From: AWTP1-13 sp963840075
GTDB lineage: Bacteria; Pseudomonadota; Alphaproteobacteria; Rhizobiales; Hyphomicrobiaceae
NCBI GenBank assembly: GCA_963840075.1
Contig: CAWIXS010000028.1
Location: forward strand, 1-64,000
DNA: 64,000 nt
Direction of reading: 5' to 3'
Made by a program: the position numbers and the translations under genes. The notes below the pieces were generated by a model, which worked only from the letters and a program-made list of their open reading frames with translations, was not told the DNA's origin and did no database searches. Numbering within the stretch: position 1 is the stretch's first letter; each line of letters starts with the position of its first letter. This document shows positions 34,566 to 42,999 of the stretch, in pieces.

Positions 34566-35627
34566 ATGGAGGCGTTCAGCGCCCTTGTCGATGACGTAAC
34601 GCGCGCCCTGGTTGCCGGCTTCGGCGCGGCCCCCTTGGCCTGGACCGTCGCTGCACTTGCCGTCGTGCTGGCGCTGGCGGTGCTCCTCGCGCGGCGCCGG
34701 GCCGTACCGCGCAGCGAGGTCGACACCCTGTTCCTGGTCTCGGCCGCCGCCACCCGCAAGGCGCGCGAGATCAGCGAGATCGACGCCTTCGCCAAGCGCG
34801 TCGGGGCGGCCTCCGAGGAGCTCAAGCAGCAGATCAGGCGCCTGCGCGCCGGCCACCACACGCAGGTCAAGATCTACATCGACCACTCCAACTTCATCAC
34901 CACCTGGAACGACGTCCTGCACCGGGGCGAGCGCCCGCTGGAGCACGACGTGCACTGGCACGTGCTCCCCAGCCTGTTGCTCGAGGAGATCGCCGCCTGG
35001 CTGACCAGGCAGCGCAAGGCGCCGCCGGCCCTCCTCTACCGCGGCATGCACGTCTACGGCACGCTGTTCGAGGACGAGTATTTCCGCCTGCTCGAGAGCA
35101 TGCTGCAGCACGAGCAGAACGCCCCTTCCAAGCTCTCCCTGCCGATCCGCCTGCGCAAGGAGACGGTGGAGCGGTGGCGCCAGGAGAACGAGGCGCACAA
35201 GCTCGAGCTCACCCGCGAGATCGCCAACGTCGCCGGCTGCGTGATGGTGCCGATCTACCGGCGTACGCCGCGCGAGGACCAGCTCTCCAGCGCGCAGTAC
35301 ACCTCCGGCGGCATCCCGATCGCGCCCGAGAAGATGCTCGACACCCGCATCGCCACCGATCTCATCGGCGACGCCACCTTCGACGCCTACGACGTGGCCC
35401 TCCTGGTCTCGGAGGACAGCGATTTCGTCCCGGCGGTGGAGTTCGTGCAGGAGATGCGGGCCAAGCACATCGTCCACGTCGGCTTTGGCGGCTACAGCAA
35501 CGACCTGCGCGCGGTGTGCCGCCACCGCATCGACCTCGGCAAGGGCGACCTCTGCCGCCGCCTGCAGCGGGGGCGGACACAACCGCCGCCCGTATCCCCT
35601 CTCCCCGCAAAGCGGGGAGAGGGTTAG
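34566..35627 (+). CDS. membrane-anchored NYN domain protein
   Basis: NYN domains are PIN-like metal-dependent RNases. The 353-residue protein starts MEAFSALVDDVTRALV. It has one transmembrane segment, TVAALAVVLALAVLL (about 27-42), then a helical stretch ISEIDAFAKRVGAASEELKQ. The NYN core begins IYIDHSNFITTW (first acidic residue) and ends AYDVALLVSEDSDFVPAVEF, with the second acidic cluster and VHVGFGG. The last residues (SPLPAKRGEG) and the stop are encoded by a repeat, so the native C-terminus may have been altered. An earlier in-frame start at 34398 lacks support. Confidence 0.82.
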   Translation: MEAFSALVDDVTRALVAGFGAAPLAWTVAALAVVLALAVLLARRRAVPRSEVDTLFLVSAAATRKAREISEIDAFAKRVGAASEELKQQIRRLRAGHHTQVKIYIDHSNFITTWNDVLHRGERPLEHDVHWHVLPSLLLEEIAAWLTRQRKAPPALLYRGMHVYGTLFEDEYFRLLESMLQHEQNAPSKLSLPIRLRKETVERWRQENEAHKLELTREIANVAGCVMVPIYRRTPREDQLSSAQYTSGGIPIAPEKMLDTRIATDLIGDATFDAYDVALLVSEDSDFVPAVEFVQEMRAKHIVHVGFGGYSNDLRAVCRHRIDLGKGDLCRRLQRGRTQPPPVSPLPAKRGEG

Positions 35628-35636
35628 GGTGAGGGG
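35595..35636. repeat. CCCTCTCCCCGC hairpin repeat supplying the NYN gene stop codon
   Basis: TCCCCTCTCCCCGC-AAA-GCGGGGAGAGGG, then TTAGGGTGAGGGGGC. The stop at 35625-35627 lies inside it. Confidence 0.75.
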
Positions 35637-35720
35637 GCAGCCCCAAGGGAAATCCTATCCGCTGGGAGCTCGATGCGCCAGATGACGATCGGTCAACTGA
35701 GAGGGCAGCGCCCTTGACTG

Positions 35721-35760
35721 CCCCTCACCCCAGCCCTCTCCCCGCAAGCGGGGAGAGGGC
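35721..35760. repeat. CCCTCTCCCCGC hairpin repeat
   Basis: CCCCTCACCCCAGCCCTC, then CCCCGCAAGCGGGG and AGAGGGC. It ends 7 nt before the S10 peptidase stop (35767), and with the copy at 35595-35636 it separates two convergent genes. Confidence 0.75.
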
Positions 35761-35766
35761 GCCGCA

Positions 35767-37272
35767 TCACGCGTAGAACCCCCTTGCCCAGTCGCGGAAG
35801 GCGCGGCGCGAGGCGTCCCAGGTGTAGAACATGTGGCCGCCGTCGAAATGCCGGATGAAGAGCTTCTCGCGCTGCTGCGGCAGCAGCTTCATCTGCTCCA
35901 CCAGGCGCTCGGAGGAGAAATAGGGCGTCACCATGTCGTAGTAGCCGTGCGCGATCAGGACCTGCATGTCGGGGTTCATGCTCATGGCGAAGCGCAGATC
36001 GTCGGTGGCGCCGGCCGGCTCGTCGAAGGCATGGTGCTGCTCGTCGCGCTTCCAGCTGCGGTGCACGTCGAGGCTCAGCAAGTCGTAGCGGCGCTCCGAG
36101 TCGATGCCGATCTCGGCGCGCAGCAGATGATTGATGGCGCTCGCGAACACGCGCTCGATGCCGGCAAAGGTCGGGTCGGGTCCCTGGCGCTGCTCGCGGT
36201 CCGGAAACGGATCGATACCCGTGATGGTCGCGTCGTAGACGCCGAGCACCTTCTGCTCGGACCTGAGCAGCTCGCGCGCGAAGCGCCAGAACGGCACCCG
36301 GCCGTGCGCGAGCCGGACGAGCTCGAGCGGCAAGCCGAGAAAATCCGCAGCCCGGGCAAACACGCGGGTCTGCTCGTCGGCGTCGTGGGCGGTGCCGACC
36401 AGGAAGGAATGCGACAGCTCGCGGGTCGCGAACGCCTCGATCTGGGGCCGCTGCGCCGCGACCGGCGTGCCCGCCGCAAACACGCGCGAGCGGCCGTGGA
36501 AGGTGGCGGCGAGCGCCATGGTGCAGAAGCAGTCCATGGAGCGCAGCACGTCGTAGTCGTTCTCGTTCAGCAGCGACCATTCGAGCGCCGGCGAGATGGC
36601 AATGGCGGTGGAGAGGCCGACGCCGTGCGTCTCCTGCAGGCGCCGCGCCAGCTTGGCCGTGCGGAAGCCGCCGTAGCTCTCGCCGATGATGGCCACCGGA
36701 GCATCCCACAGCCTGTACCTGGAGAGAAAGCGCTCGATGAACTCGCCGAGCGACTCCAGATCGCGGTTGAGGGCGTAGAACTCCTTCTCCTCGACGGTCT
36801 TGGCGGGGTCGGGCTTCTCCTTGTCGTCGGGCTTCTTCTCGGGCTCGATGATGCGCGAGAAGCCGGTGCCGACGGGATCGACGAACACGAGGTCGGTGAA
36901 GGCGATCCAGCTCTGCGGGTTGTTGACGAGGCGCACCGGCGGCGGCTCGAGGGTGCCGTCGGGCTTGAACAGGATGCGCCGCGGCGAGAGCCCGCCGACA
37001 TGCAGATAGGCGGAGGACGCGCCGGGGCCGCCGTTGAAGACGAAGCTGACGGGGCGCCGGCCCTCGGTCCCGGCGAGCCGGTAGTAGGTATGGAACATCT
37101 CCGCCGCAGGCCGTTCCTTCTTGCGCAGCACGATCCATTCGGCGATCACCTCGATGTCGGCGGCCTGCCCTGCATCGCCCGTCCAGGCGAGCTTGTGTGT
37201 CGCCCCTTTCGGCGGCTGGTGCTCCTTCTTGTCCTTGTCGGCTGCAGATGTGCTCGGGGCCGGGTCGGCCAT
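35767..37272 (-). CDS. S10 family serine carboxypeptidase-like peptidase
   Basis: A 501-residue alpha/beta-hydrolase peptidase of the serine carboxypeptidase family, more often described in eukaryotes. The oxyanion region is FVFNGGPGASSAYL at about 77-90. The nucleophile is S199 in IIGESYGGFRTAK. The Asp is in HGYYDMVTPY and the His in HFDGGHMFYTWD near the C-terminus. The N-terminus is charged and has no signal peptide, so the enzyme may be cytoplasmic unless exported another way. It stands alone; its 5' side carries a duplicated repeat. Confidence 0.9.
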   Translation of the reverse strand: MADPAPSTSAADKDKKEHQPPKGATHKLAWTGDAGQAADIEVIAEWIVLRKKERPAAEMFHTYYRLAGTEGRRPVSFVFNGGPGASSAYLHVGGLSPRRILFKPDGTLEPPPVRLVNNPQSWIAFTDLVFVDPVGTGFSRIIEPEKKPDDKEKPDPAKTVEEKEFYALNRDLESLGEFIERFLSRYRLWDAPVAIIGESYGGFRTAKLARRLQETHGVGLSTAIAISPALEWSLLNENDYDVLRSMDCFCTMALAATFHGRSRVFAAGTPVAAQRPQIEAFATRELSHSFLVGTAHDADEQTRVFARAADFLGLPLELVRLAHGRVPFWRFARELLRSEQKVLGVYDATITGIDPFPDREQRQGPDPTFAGIERVFASAINHLLRAEIGIDSERRYDLLSLDVHRSWKRDEQHHAFDEPAGATDDLRFAMSMNPDMQVLIAHGYYDMVTPYFSSERLVEQMKLLPQQREKLFIRHFDGGHMFYTWDASRRAFRDWARGFYA

Positions 37273-37287
37273 TGGGGGAACCTCTAG

Positions 37288-37497
37288 GTTGGGTCAGGGC
37301 CGAAGGCCCGTAACCCAACCTCGGCAGGCACCGGTGCTGTGCTCGTGGCAATGTCGGGTCACGCGCTTCGCGCTAGCCCAAACTACCCATCAACACAAGC
37401 AGGTCGGGTCAGGGCCGAACGCCCGTAACCCAACATCGGCAGCACAGGCGTTGCGCTCGTGGCAGGTCGGGTTACGCGCTTCGCGCCAATCCGACCT
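37288..37497. repeat. tandem duplication of a ~95-bp palindromic element
   Basis: Copy 1 (37288-37382) and copy 2 (37402-37497) share GGGTCAGGGCCGAA, GCCCGTAACCCAAC, TCGGCAG, GCTCGTGGCA and CGCGCTTCGCG, with a period of about 114 bp. Copy 1 has GTTGGGT/ACCCAAC arms. Copy 2 runs into the last codons and stop of the homocysteine methyltransferase gene (37472). Confidence 0.75.
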
Positions 37498-38446
37498 GCG
37501 CCTCCACCGTCGTGCAAGCGGCGCAGATCTGCTCGATGTGGCGGTGGTCGGTGCCGCAGCAGCCGCCGATGACGGTGATCTGCGGATGCCGGCGCAGGAG
37601 CGCCCGGTACTGGCCGCCCAGCTCCGCGGGATCGCCGTCGTCGAGGTCCGGCGCCTCGTTGAGCTCGGCGTGGCTGCGCCTCGAGGCGTTGGCGCGGATG
37701 CCGCGGATGCGGCCGGCCCACGCCTCCTTGCCGTCAAGGGTTGCCTCGAAATGCGTCGGGTGCGCACAGTTGATCATGTAGTAGGCAGGTGCGCCCAGCG
37801 TCGCCTCGTCCACCTCGGTAATCGCCCCCGCGAGGCTCTGCCCCGTCGGCAGCCGCCCGTCGGTCTCCACGGTGAAGGAGATCGCCACCGGCATGCCCGC
37901 GGCCTGCGCAGCGCGGGTCACGCCGACCGCCTCGTTGGCGTTGGTCATGGTGATGGCCGTCACCATGTCGGCGTCGCTCTCCGCAAAGACGCCGATCTGT
38001 CGGGCATGATAGGCCTGGGCCTCGTCGGGGCTCATCGCGGCGCCGGGGTCGTAGCCGTCGCCGCGCGGGCCGACGCAGCCGCTCACCACGACTGGCGTGC
38101 GCTTGCTCTGAAAGGCGACCCGCAGCTCCTGCATCAGGGCGATCGACTTGGCGTTGGCGTCGGCCAGCGCCCGGTCCGAATAGCCGAGCTTCTCGCCCCA
38201 GTCCGAGCTGGCGCGCCAGGTCGGGCTCTCCAGGATGAAGCCGGTACCGCTGGCACGCGCGATCTCCGCGTAGCGCGCGAAATAGGCGCGCAGCGCCGCC
38301 GTGCCGGCCTCGTCCCGCAAGAGATGGAAGGCGGCGAAATGCGGCAGCTCGAGCCCGTCGTGAAAGATCAGCGTGGTCTCGAGGCCGCCGTCGGTCAGGA
38401 ACAGGCCGCCGTCCAACTGCGGCAGGCCCCCTCTGTACTGGCTCAT
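37472..38446 (-). CDS. homocysteine S-methyltransferase family protein
   Basis: A 324-residue zinc methyltransferase (MmuM/BHMT family) that transfers a methyl group, for example from S-methylmethionine, to homocysteine. TDGGLETTLIFHDG is the N-terminal signature and ESPTWRASSDWG lies in the substrate region. Zinc ligands are the Cys in MINCAHPTHF and the Cys pair in IGGCCGTDHRHI near residue 297. The last seven codons (VGLARSA) and the stop lie inside a repeat copy, so the C-terminus is repeat-derived. It is divergent from tetR and might be controlled by the same operator. Confidence 0.9.
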   Translation of the reverse strand: MSQYRGGLPQLDGGLFLTDGGLETTLIFHDGLELPHFAAFHLLRDEAGTAALRAYFARYAEIARASGTGFILESPTWRASSDWGEKLGYSDRALADANAKSIALMQELRVAFQSKRTPVVVSGCVGPRGDGYDPGAAMSPDEAQAYHARQIGVFAESDADMVTAITMTNANEAVGVTRAAQAAGMPVAISFTVETDGRLPTGQSLAGAITEVDEATLGAPAYYMINCAHPTHFEATLDGKEAWAGRIRGIRANASRRSHAELNEAPDLDDGDPAELGGQYRALLRRHPQITVIGGCCGTDHRHIEQICAACTTVEAQVGLARSA

Positions 38447-38623
38447 GATCGTCTCCGAAATCCCGTTGCTCGTCGTACGAGGCTAGATGCGGATGCGGCC
38501 GGCCAATGTCCAGGCAACCGATGGTCAAGCTCCATTCCGCAGCTGGCTTAGCGAGCAATTTCAGGGAGCTGGGCGCTCCGGGCAGCAGTCGGCCCGCGCC
38601 CGCACAGGCCATTGATCGCCCTC

Positions 38624-38644
38624 GACTGTACCTCTAGTACAGTC
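38624..38644. promoter_or_regulatory. perfect 8+5+8 bp palindrome upstream of tetR (putative operator)
   Basis: GACTGTAC-N5-GTACAGTC lies 4 nt before the tetR start codon, with CTCTA as spacer. The position and symmetry fit a TetR autorepressor site. The homocysteine methyltransferase gene starts 178 bp away on the other strand. Confidence 0.65.
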
Positions 38645-38648
38645 GCCC

Positions 38649-39287
38649 ATGACGCAGATGCCCGAGACCGCACCCCGCAAAGGCAGCGACACGCGCTCAC
38701 GCCTCCTCGATCTCGCCGAGGCGGCCGTGCTGGAGAAGGGCTTCGCCGCCACCTCCATCGACGAGCTGATCGCGGGCGCGGGCATCACCAAGAGCGGCTT
38801 CTTCTACCATTTCAAGGACAAGGGCGACCTCGCCAAGGCCCTGCTCGAGCGCTACGTCGCCCACAACCAGGCGATCCTCGCCGACATCTTCGCCCGCGCG
38901 GATCAGCTCAACGAGGACCCTCTGCACGGCTTCCTGGTCGCCTTGAAGCTGTTGGCGGAGACCATGGCCGACCTGCCGGGCAGGCACCCTGGGTGCCTCG
39001 CCGCCTCGTTCTGCTACCAGGACCGCCTGTTCGACCGCGAGGTGCGCGAGCTCAACCGCGCCGGCATCTCCAGCTGGCGCGCGATGTTCCGCGCGCGGCT
39101 GGAAGCGGTCGCCGCGCGCTATCCGCCGAAGCTCGCCGTGGACATCGGCGACCTCGCCGACATGGCCAACACGCTGGTCGACGGCGGCATCATCCTGTCG
39201 CGCCTGCTCGACGACCGGGAGGTGCTGCCGCGCCAGATCCTGCTCTACCGCGAATTCGTGCGCGCGGTGTTCCTGGGCAGCGCATGA
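38649..39287 (+). CDS. TetR/AcrR family transcriptional regulator
   Basis: A 212-residue repressor. The N-terminal HTH spans residues 15-60, with TRSRLLDLAEAAVLEKGFAATSIDELIAGAGITKSGFFYHFKDK giving the full TetR helix pattern. A ligand-binding alpha-helical domain with LPGRHPGCLAASFCYQ follows. Such GCL-type regulators often control hydrolases or oxidoreductases that detoxify electrophiles. A perfect palindrome sits directly before the ATG at 38649. Its stop overlaps the next ATG (ATGA), coupling it to the GDPD gene. Confidence 0.92.
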   Translation: MTQMPETAPRKGSDTRSRLLDLAEAAVLEKGFAATSIDELIAGAGITKSGFFYHFKDKGDLAKALLERYVAHNQAILADIFARADQLNEDPLHGFLVALKLLAETMADLPGRHPGCLAASFCYQDRLFDREVRELNRAGISSWRAMFRARLEAVAARYPPKLAVDIGDLADMANTLVDGGIILSRLLDDREVLPRQILLYREFVRAVFLGSA

Positions 39288-39925
39288 ACCGCATGAAGCT
39301 CATCGCGCATCGCGGCTGGTCGGAGGGAGCGCAGGAGAACTCGGCCGCCGCCTTCGCGCGCGCCGCCGGCGACGCGCGCATCGCGGGTGTCGAGCTCGAC
39401 GTGCGCCGCGCGGCAGACGGCGCCACGCTGGTGGTCTCGCACGACCCGCCGGCCAGCGCCGGTTCGGCGCTGGCGCTCGATGCCGCGCTGGCGCTCCTGG
39501 CGCCCACGCGGCTTGAGCTCTACGTAGAGATCAAGGAGGCCGGCCTCGCCGACGCCGTCATCGAGCGGCTGGTTGCCCACCGCCTCGCCGGCCGCGCCGT
39601 CGTGTTTGCGTTCGCCCCGGTCGCCCGGTCCTTTCCATGGCAGGGCGCGCGGCCCGTGCGCCTCGGCATCATCGCCCCCTATCCGTGGCGCCTCGCCCGC
39701 ATCGTGCGCGAGAGCGCTCCCGACGTTCTCCTCCTCGGCTGGGACGACCGCACCTGGACCCGCCTCGCGTTTCGCATCTGGTGGTCGGTCTTCTCGCTGG
39801 AGCGCATGGCGCAGCGTCACAACAAGCCCGTGGTGGCCGGCATTGTGCAGTGCACCGGGGACCTCTCCTGGCTGGCGCGGCAAAGCCTGCATGCCGCCGT
39901 AGCCGACATGGACCGGATCACTTGA
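39284..39925 (+). CDS. glycerophosphodiester phosphodiesterase family protein
   Basis: A 213-residue GDPD/PI-PLC TIM-barrel protein. The catalytic His is in LIAHRGWSEGAQENS. The metal-binding Glu/Asp pair is in GVELDVRRAADGATLVVSHDP, where the second catalytic His (SHDP) also lies. The C-terminal strand AVADMDRIT ends the barrel. It is shorter than typical GlpQ (about 240) and has no signal peptide, so a cytoplasmic phospholipid-recycling role is likely. Translationally coupled to tetR. Confidence 0.88.
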   Translation: MNRMKLIAHRGWSEGAQENSAAAFARAAGDARIAGVELDVRRAADGATLVVSHDPPASAGSALALDAALALLAPTRLELYVEIKEAGLADAVIERLVAHRLAGRAVVFAFAPVARSFPWQGARPVRLGIIAPYPWRLARIVRESAPDVLLLGWDDRTWTRLAFRIWWSVFSLERMAQRHNKPVVAGIVQCTGDLSWLARQSLHAAVADMDRIT

Positions 39926-40197
39926 TGGCCACACAAGGGGGACCCGGCAATCCGTCGCGAGCGGAAACCGTACGCAGGGAGCCATGGCGGCCGCACGGCG
40001 CAACCGGCCGGGACGGGCAGGCGGCTCAAACCTGCAGGGCACGGCCGGGGCAGGCCGGGTTGGTGATTTGCGAGCATTTACGGTATGTTCACACAACAGT
40101 TTCTTTGTCGATGCGGGGGCGGCTGCGGTATGCCTCCTCCACACTTCGGTCAACTTTGCCTATATGACGGGGTGGACTGCTCCGCTGGAGGACATGC

Positions 40198-40740
40198 ATG
40201 TTGCGCACCGCAACCCAGAAGGGCCGGGTGATCCTTGTCGTTGGCTCGGTCGTAGCGGCCGTCGCGGGCGGTGTAGCCCTGCGCGCCGATCTGATGGTCG
40301 GCTACGCGTTCAGCAAGGCGCTCGAAACCCAAAAGCCCGTCCGGCCCTTCGAGATGGCGGACCGGGGCAACGCGCGCCACGCCGCGGTCCAGGTGGGCGA
40401 CGAGGGCTACTGGCTGCGCCCCGCGGGCTCTCACGTCCCCGTGCTGGCATCCAAGCAGCGCCTGGCCGTCGGCGACGGCATCGCCATCACCGCGGATAGG
40501 CGCGTGCGTCACGTGGAGGACAGGCGCGTGCGGCACCTCGAGGTGGTCGGCATCCTCGGAGCACCTCTTCTCGAGGTTGTGGCCACACCCAATCCCGGCG
40601 TGCACCTCCTGGTGACATGTCGCATCGTCGACCCGGCCGAGCCCGAGAGCCGGAGCCTCGTCCAGCTCGTGGTCGAGGTCGAGCCGCCCAAGCCACCCCG
40701 CTCCCTGCGGCCAGCCGAGAACCCTCTGGGCCGCACCTGA
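40198..40740 (+). CDS. hypothetical protein with N-terminal membrane anchor
   Basis: An unrecognised 180-residue protein. A hydrophobic segment, GRVILVVGSVVAAVAGGVAL, at about 9-28 is an uncleaved anchor or signal sequence. The rest is a beta-rich, basic domain (RRVRHVEDRRVRHLEVVGIL) without known motifs, and the C-terminus is Pro/Arg-rich. A strong GGAGGA at 40188-40193 supports the ATG at 40198. It stands alone and converges on the TauD-like gene. Confidence 0.65.
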   Translation: MLRTATQKGRVILVVGSVVAAVAGGVALRADLMVGYAFSKALETQKPVRPFEMADRGNARHAAVQVGDEGYWLRPAGSHVPVLASKQRLAVGDGIAITADRRVRHVEDRRVRHLEVVGILGAPLLEVVATPNPGVHLLVTCRIVDPAEPESRSLVQLVVEVEPPKPPRSLRPAENPLGRT

Positions 40741-40744
40741 GCCC

Positions 40745-40814
40745 AGGTTTCAGGCGTCAGGAGCGGCACCTCGAGACCGCTCCCTGAAACCCGAAACCTG
40801 AAACCTGAAACCTG
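40745..40814. repeat. GAAACCY heptamer repeat with inverted copy
   Basis: Four tandem heptamers (GAAACCC then GAAACCT x3, 40786-40813) precede the TauD-like gene stop. An inverted AGGTTTCAGG at 40745 can pair with CCTGAAACC. This convergent-gene gap may be a terminator-like hairpin. Confidence 0.6.
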
Positions 40815-40815
40815 C

Positions 40816-41787
40816 TCAGCGCGGCTTGTGGCCGCCGTGGCGGTCGGCCCCTTCGGATACGGCGAGCCTGGTCTTGCGCACGTCCGCGGGGTCGGCGCGC
40901 GCAACCCCGCGGACGGGCCCGCCGCGGATCGTCACCCGCTCCATGATGCGCCGCCGCGGATAATAGTCGTGGACGGCGTAGTGCTGGACCGACCGGTTGT
41001 CCCACATGGCGACCGTGTGCGGGGCCCAGTGCAGGCGCAACTGGTACTCGGGGATCAGCGCCTGCTGGAACAGGGCGTCGAGCAACAAGCGGCTCTCGCG
41101 CTCGTCCATGTCCTTGATGGCAATGGTGAACTGCGGGTTGACGAACAGCACCTCGCGTCCCGAGACCGGGTGGACGCGCACCACCGGGTGGACCTGCTGC
41201 GGATAGACGAGCTCGAGCTGCTGCAGCCTCCGGCGATCCTCCTCGCTGTCGCCGAACAGCGCCCGGAACGGCTTGAGGTCGTGGATCGCCTCGAGCCCCG
41301 AGATGAACCGCCGCATGCGCCCGCTGAGCCCCGCAAATGCAGCCGTCATGCTGGCGAACACGGTGTCGCCGCCGAGCGCCGGCACCTCCTTGGCGACGAG
41401 CACGGTGGCCATCGGCGGCTCGGACCGGAAGGTCTCGTCGGAATGCCACACGTCGGTGCCGAACGGCGGGTTTTTCTCGTCGTTTCTGAACGTGATGAGC
41501 TGCGGCGCCTCCCCCTCGCTCGGCGCAAACGGGTGCACGGTCAGCTCGCCGAAGCGGCGGCCGAACGCCATGAGATCCTCGGAGGCCATCTCCTGGTCGC
41601 GGAAGACGATCAGCTCGTTCTCGACCAGTGCCCCCGCGATCGCCGCGAGCTGCGCGTCCGGCAGCGGCCGGCGCAGGTCGACCCCGCCGACCTCCGCCCC
41701 CAGGTGAACACCGATGCGGGTCACGGTGACTCCGGCCAGCTCCGTGATGACGGGCCTCAGATGGCGAGGGTCGGGGCGCTCGTTCAT
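40816..41787 (-). CDS. TauD/TfdA family Fe(II)/2-oxoglutarate dioxygenase
   Basis: A 323-residue dioxygenase of the taurine/alkylsulfatase/2,4-D dioxygenase group. The facial triad is His115 and Asp117 in DVWHSDETF plus the distal His in SVQHYAVHDY. The 2-oxoglutarate-binding Arg follows in RRRIMERVTI. VHLGAEVGGVDLRRPL is the N-terminal signature. Members cleave C-S or O-S bonds of taurine or sulfate esters, or oxidise herbicide ethers. Neighbours include two solute-binding proteins and a sulfatase. Start at ATG 41787; divergent from the TRAP gene. Confidence 0.9.
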   Translation of the reverse strand: MNERPDPRHLRPVITELAGVTVTRIGVHLGAEVGGVDLRRPLPDAQLAAIAGALVENELIVFRDQEMASEDLMAFGRRFGELTVHPFAPSEGEAPQLITFRNDEKNPPFGTDVWHSDETFRSEPPMATVLVAKEVPALGGDTVFASMTAAFAGLSGRMRRFISGLEAIHDLKPFRALFGDSEEDRRRLQQLELVYPQQVHPVVRVHPVSGREVLFVNPQFTIAIKDMDERESRLLLDALFQQALIPEYQLRLHWAPHTVAMWDNRSVQHYAVHDYYPRRRIMERVTIRGGPVRGVARADPADVRKTRLAVSEGADRHGGHKPR

Positions 41788-41898
41788 GGCGGTCCTTGGT
41801 TTCTGCGGGAGTTTCTGCGGGCAGCCGATTGCCGGAAGGTGGCGGTTTTGGCACTCTAGCAGCGATTGACGGTGAGAACGAACGATGGGGAGGGAGCA

Positions 41899-42951
41899 AT
41901 GAAGAGGATTTTGCTGGCGTCGGGCATCTCGCTGCTCGCAGTCGCTTGCGGCATGCTGGCCGCGCCGGGGGCGTGGGCGCAGCAGAAATTCGAGATGAAG
42001 CTCGCCTATTACGTCGGCGATCAGCACGCCATGTCGAAGTGGCTCATCAAGTGGTCCGACAAGCTCACCAAGGACTTTGGCGGGCGCATCACGGTGAAGC
42101 GCTTCCCCGGCTCGCAGATGGGCCCGGTGCAGCAGCACTACGACCTCGCCCGCACCGGGCAGGCCGACGTCTCCTGGCTGCTCCACGGCGCCACGCCGGG
42201 GCGCTTCCCGCTGACCGAGCTGGTCCAGCTGCCATATCTCGTCGGCAGTGCGGAGATCGGCATCAAGGTCCTCAACGACGCCGAGCTGCGCGCCAAGCAT
42301 CTCGACGCCGAGCACAAGGGCGTGAAGGTGCTCTTGCTGTTCACGCACCAGCCCGGCAACGTGCACACCACCAAGAAGCCGATCCGCAGCGTCGACGACA
42401 TGAAAGGGCTGCGGCTGCGCTTCGCCTCTCCCACCATCCGAGAGCTGGTCGCGGCGCTCGGCGGAACGCCGGTCGGCGTGCAGGCGACCGAGCAGGTCGA
42501 GCAGCTGCAGAAGGGGACGATCGACGGCACCTTCATCGACTACGGCGGCGCCGGCATCGCCTTCAAGATGGCCGGCGTCGTCAAGTACTCGACCGAGATG
42601 TACTCCTTCGTGTCGAGCTTCGGCCTGGTCATGAACGAGGGCTTCTGGAACAGGCTGCCGCCCGATCTCAAGGAGCTGGTGACGAAATCGGTGACGGGCG
42701 TCGAGAAGGAGGTGGGCGAGGCCTGGGATGCGCTCGACGGCATCGGCAAGAAGCTGCTGGTCGACGGTGGCGCCGAGCCCGTCAAGCTGGCGCCCGCCGA
42801 GCAGGAGAGATTCCGCAAGATCGGCGCCGGGGTCGCCGAGGCGCGCATCAAGGAGCTGGAAGGCAAGGGGCTCCCGGCGCGCGCCATCTACACGACGATG
42901 CAGGCGCTCGCCGAGAAGCACGCCAAGACCTCGAGGAGCTTCTGGGACTGA
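41899..42951 (+). CDS. TRAP transporter substrate-binding protein (DctP family)
   Basis: Periplasmic ligand-binding subunit, 350 residues. The signal peptide ends at GAWAQQ. TRAP hallmarks are YYVGDQHAMSKWLIKW, RITVKRFPGSQMGP, the conserved Arg in GLRLRFASPTIRELVAALG, and EQVEQLQKGTIDGTF. The ATG at 41899 follows GGGGAGGGAG. No DctQ/DctM membrane genes are in the window, so the protein is an orphan here. It starts 111 bp from the TauD-like gene and is transcribed away from it. Confidence 0.92.
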   Translation: MKRILLASGISLLAVACGMLAAPGAWAQQKFEMKLAYYVGDQHAMSKWLIKWSDKLTKDFGGRITVKRFPGSQMGPVQQHYDLARTGQADVSWLLHGATPGRFPLTELVQLPYLVGSAEIGIKVLNDAELRAKHLDAEHKGVKVLLLFTHQPGNVHTTKKPIRSVDDMKGLRLRFASPTIRELVAALGGTPVGVQATEQVEQLQKGTIDGTFIDYGGAGIAFKMAGVVKYSTEMYSFVSSFGLVMNEGFWNRLPPDLKELVTKSVTGVEKEVGEAWDALDGIGKKLLVDGGAEPVKLAPAEQERFRKIGAGVAEARIKELEGKGLPARAIYTTMQALAEKHAKTSRSFWD

Positions 42952-42959
42952 GCCATAAT

Positions 42960-42980
42960 GTCAGACCCGGAGGGTCTGAC
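42960..42980. repeat. GGGGTCAGAC-type repeat, short form overlapping a possible luxR start
   Basis: GTCAGACC-N5-GGTCTGAC, 8 nt after the TRAP gene stop. An ATG at 42958 in frame with the LuxR gene overlaps it. Confidence 0.65.
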
Positions 42981-42999
42981 ACCTCCCGTGGAGGCCGAC

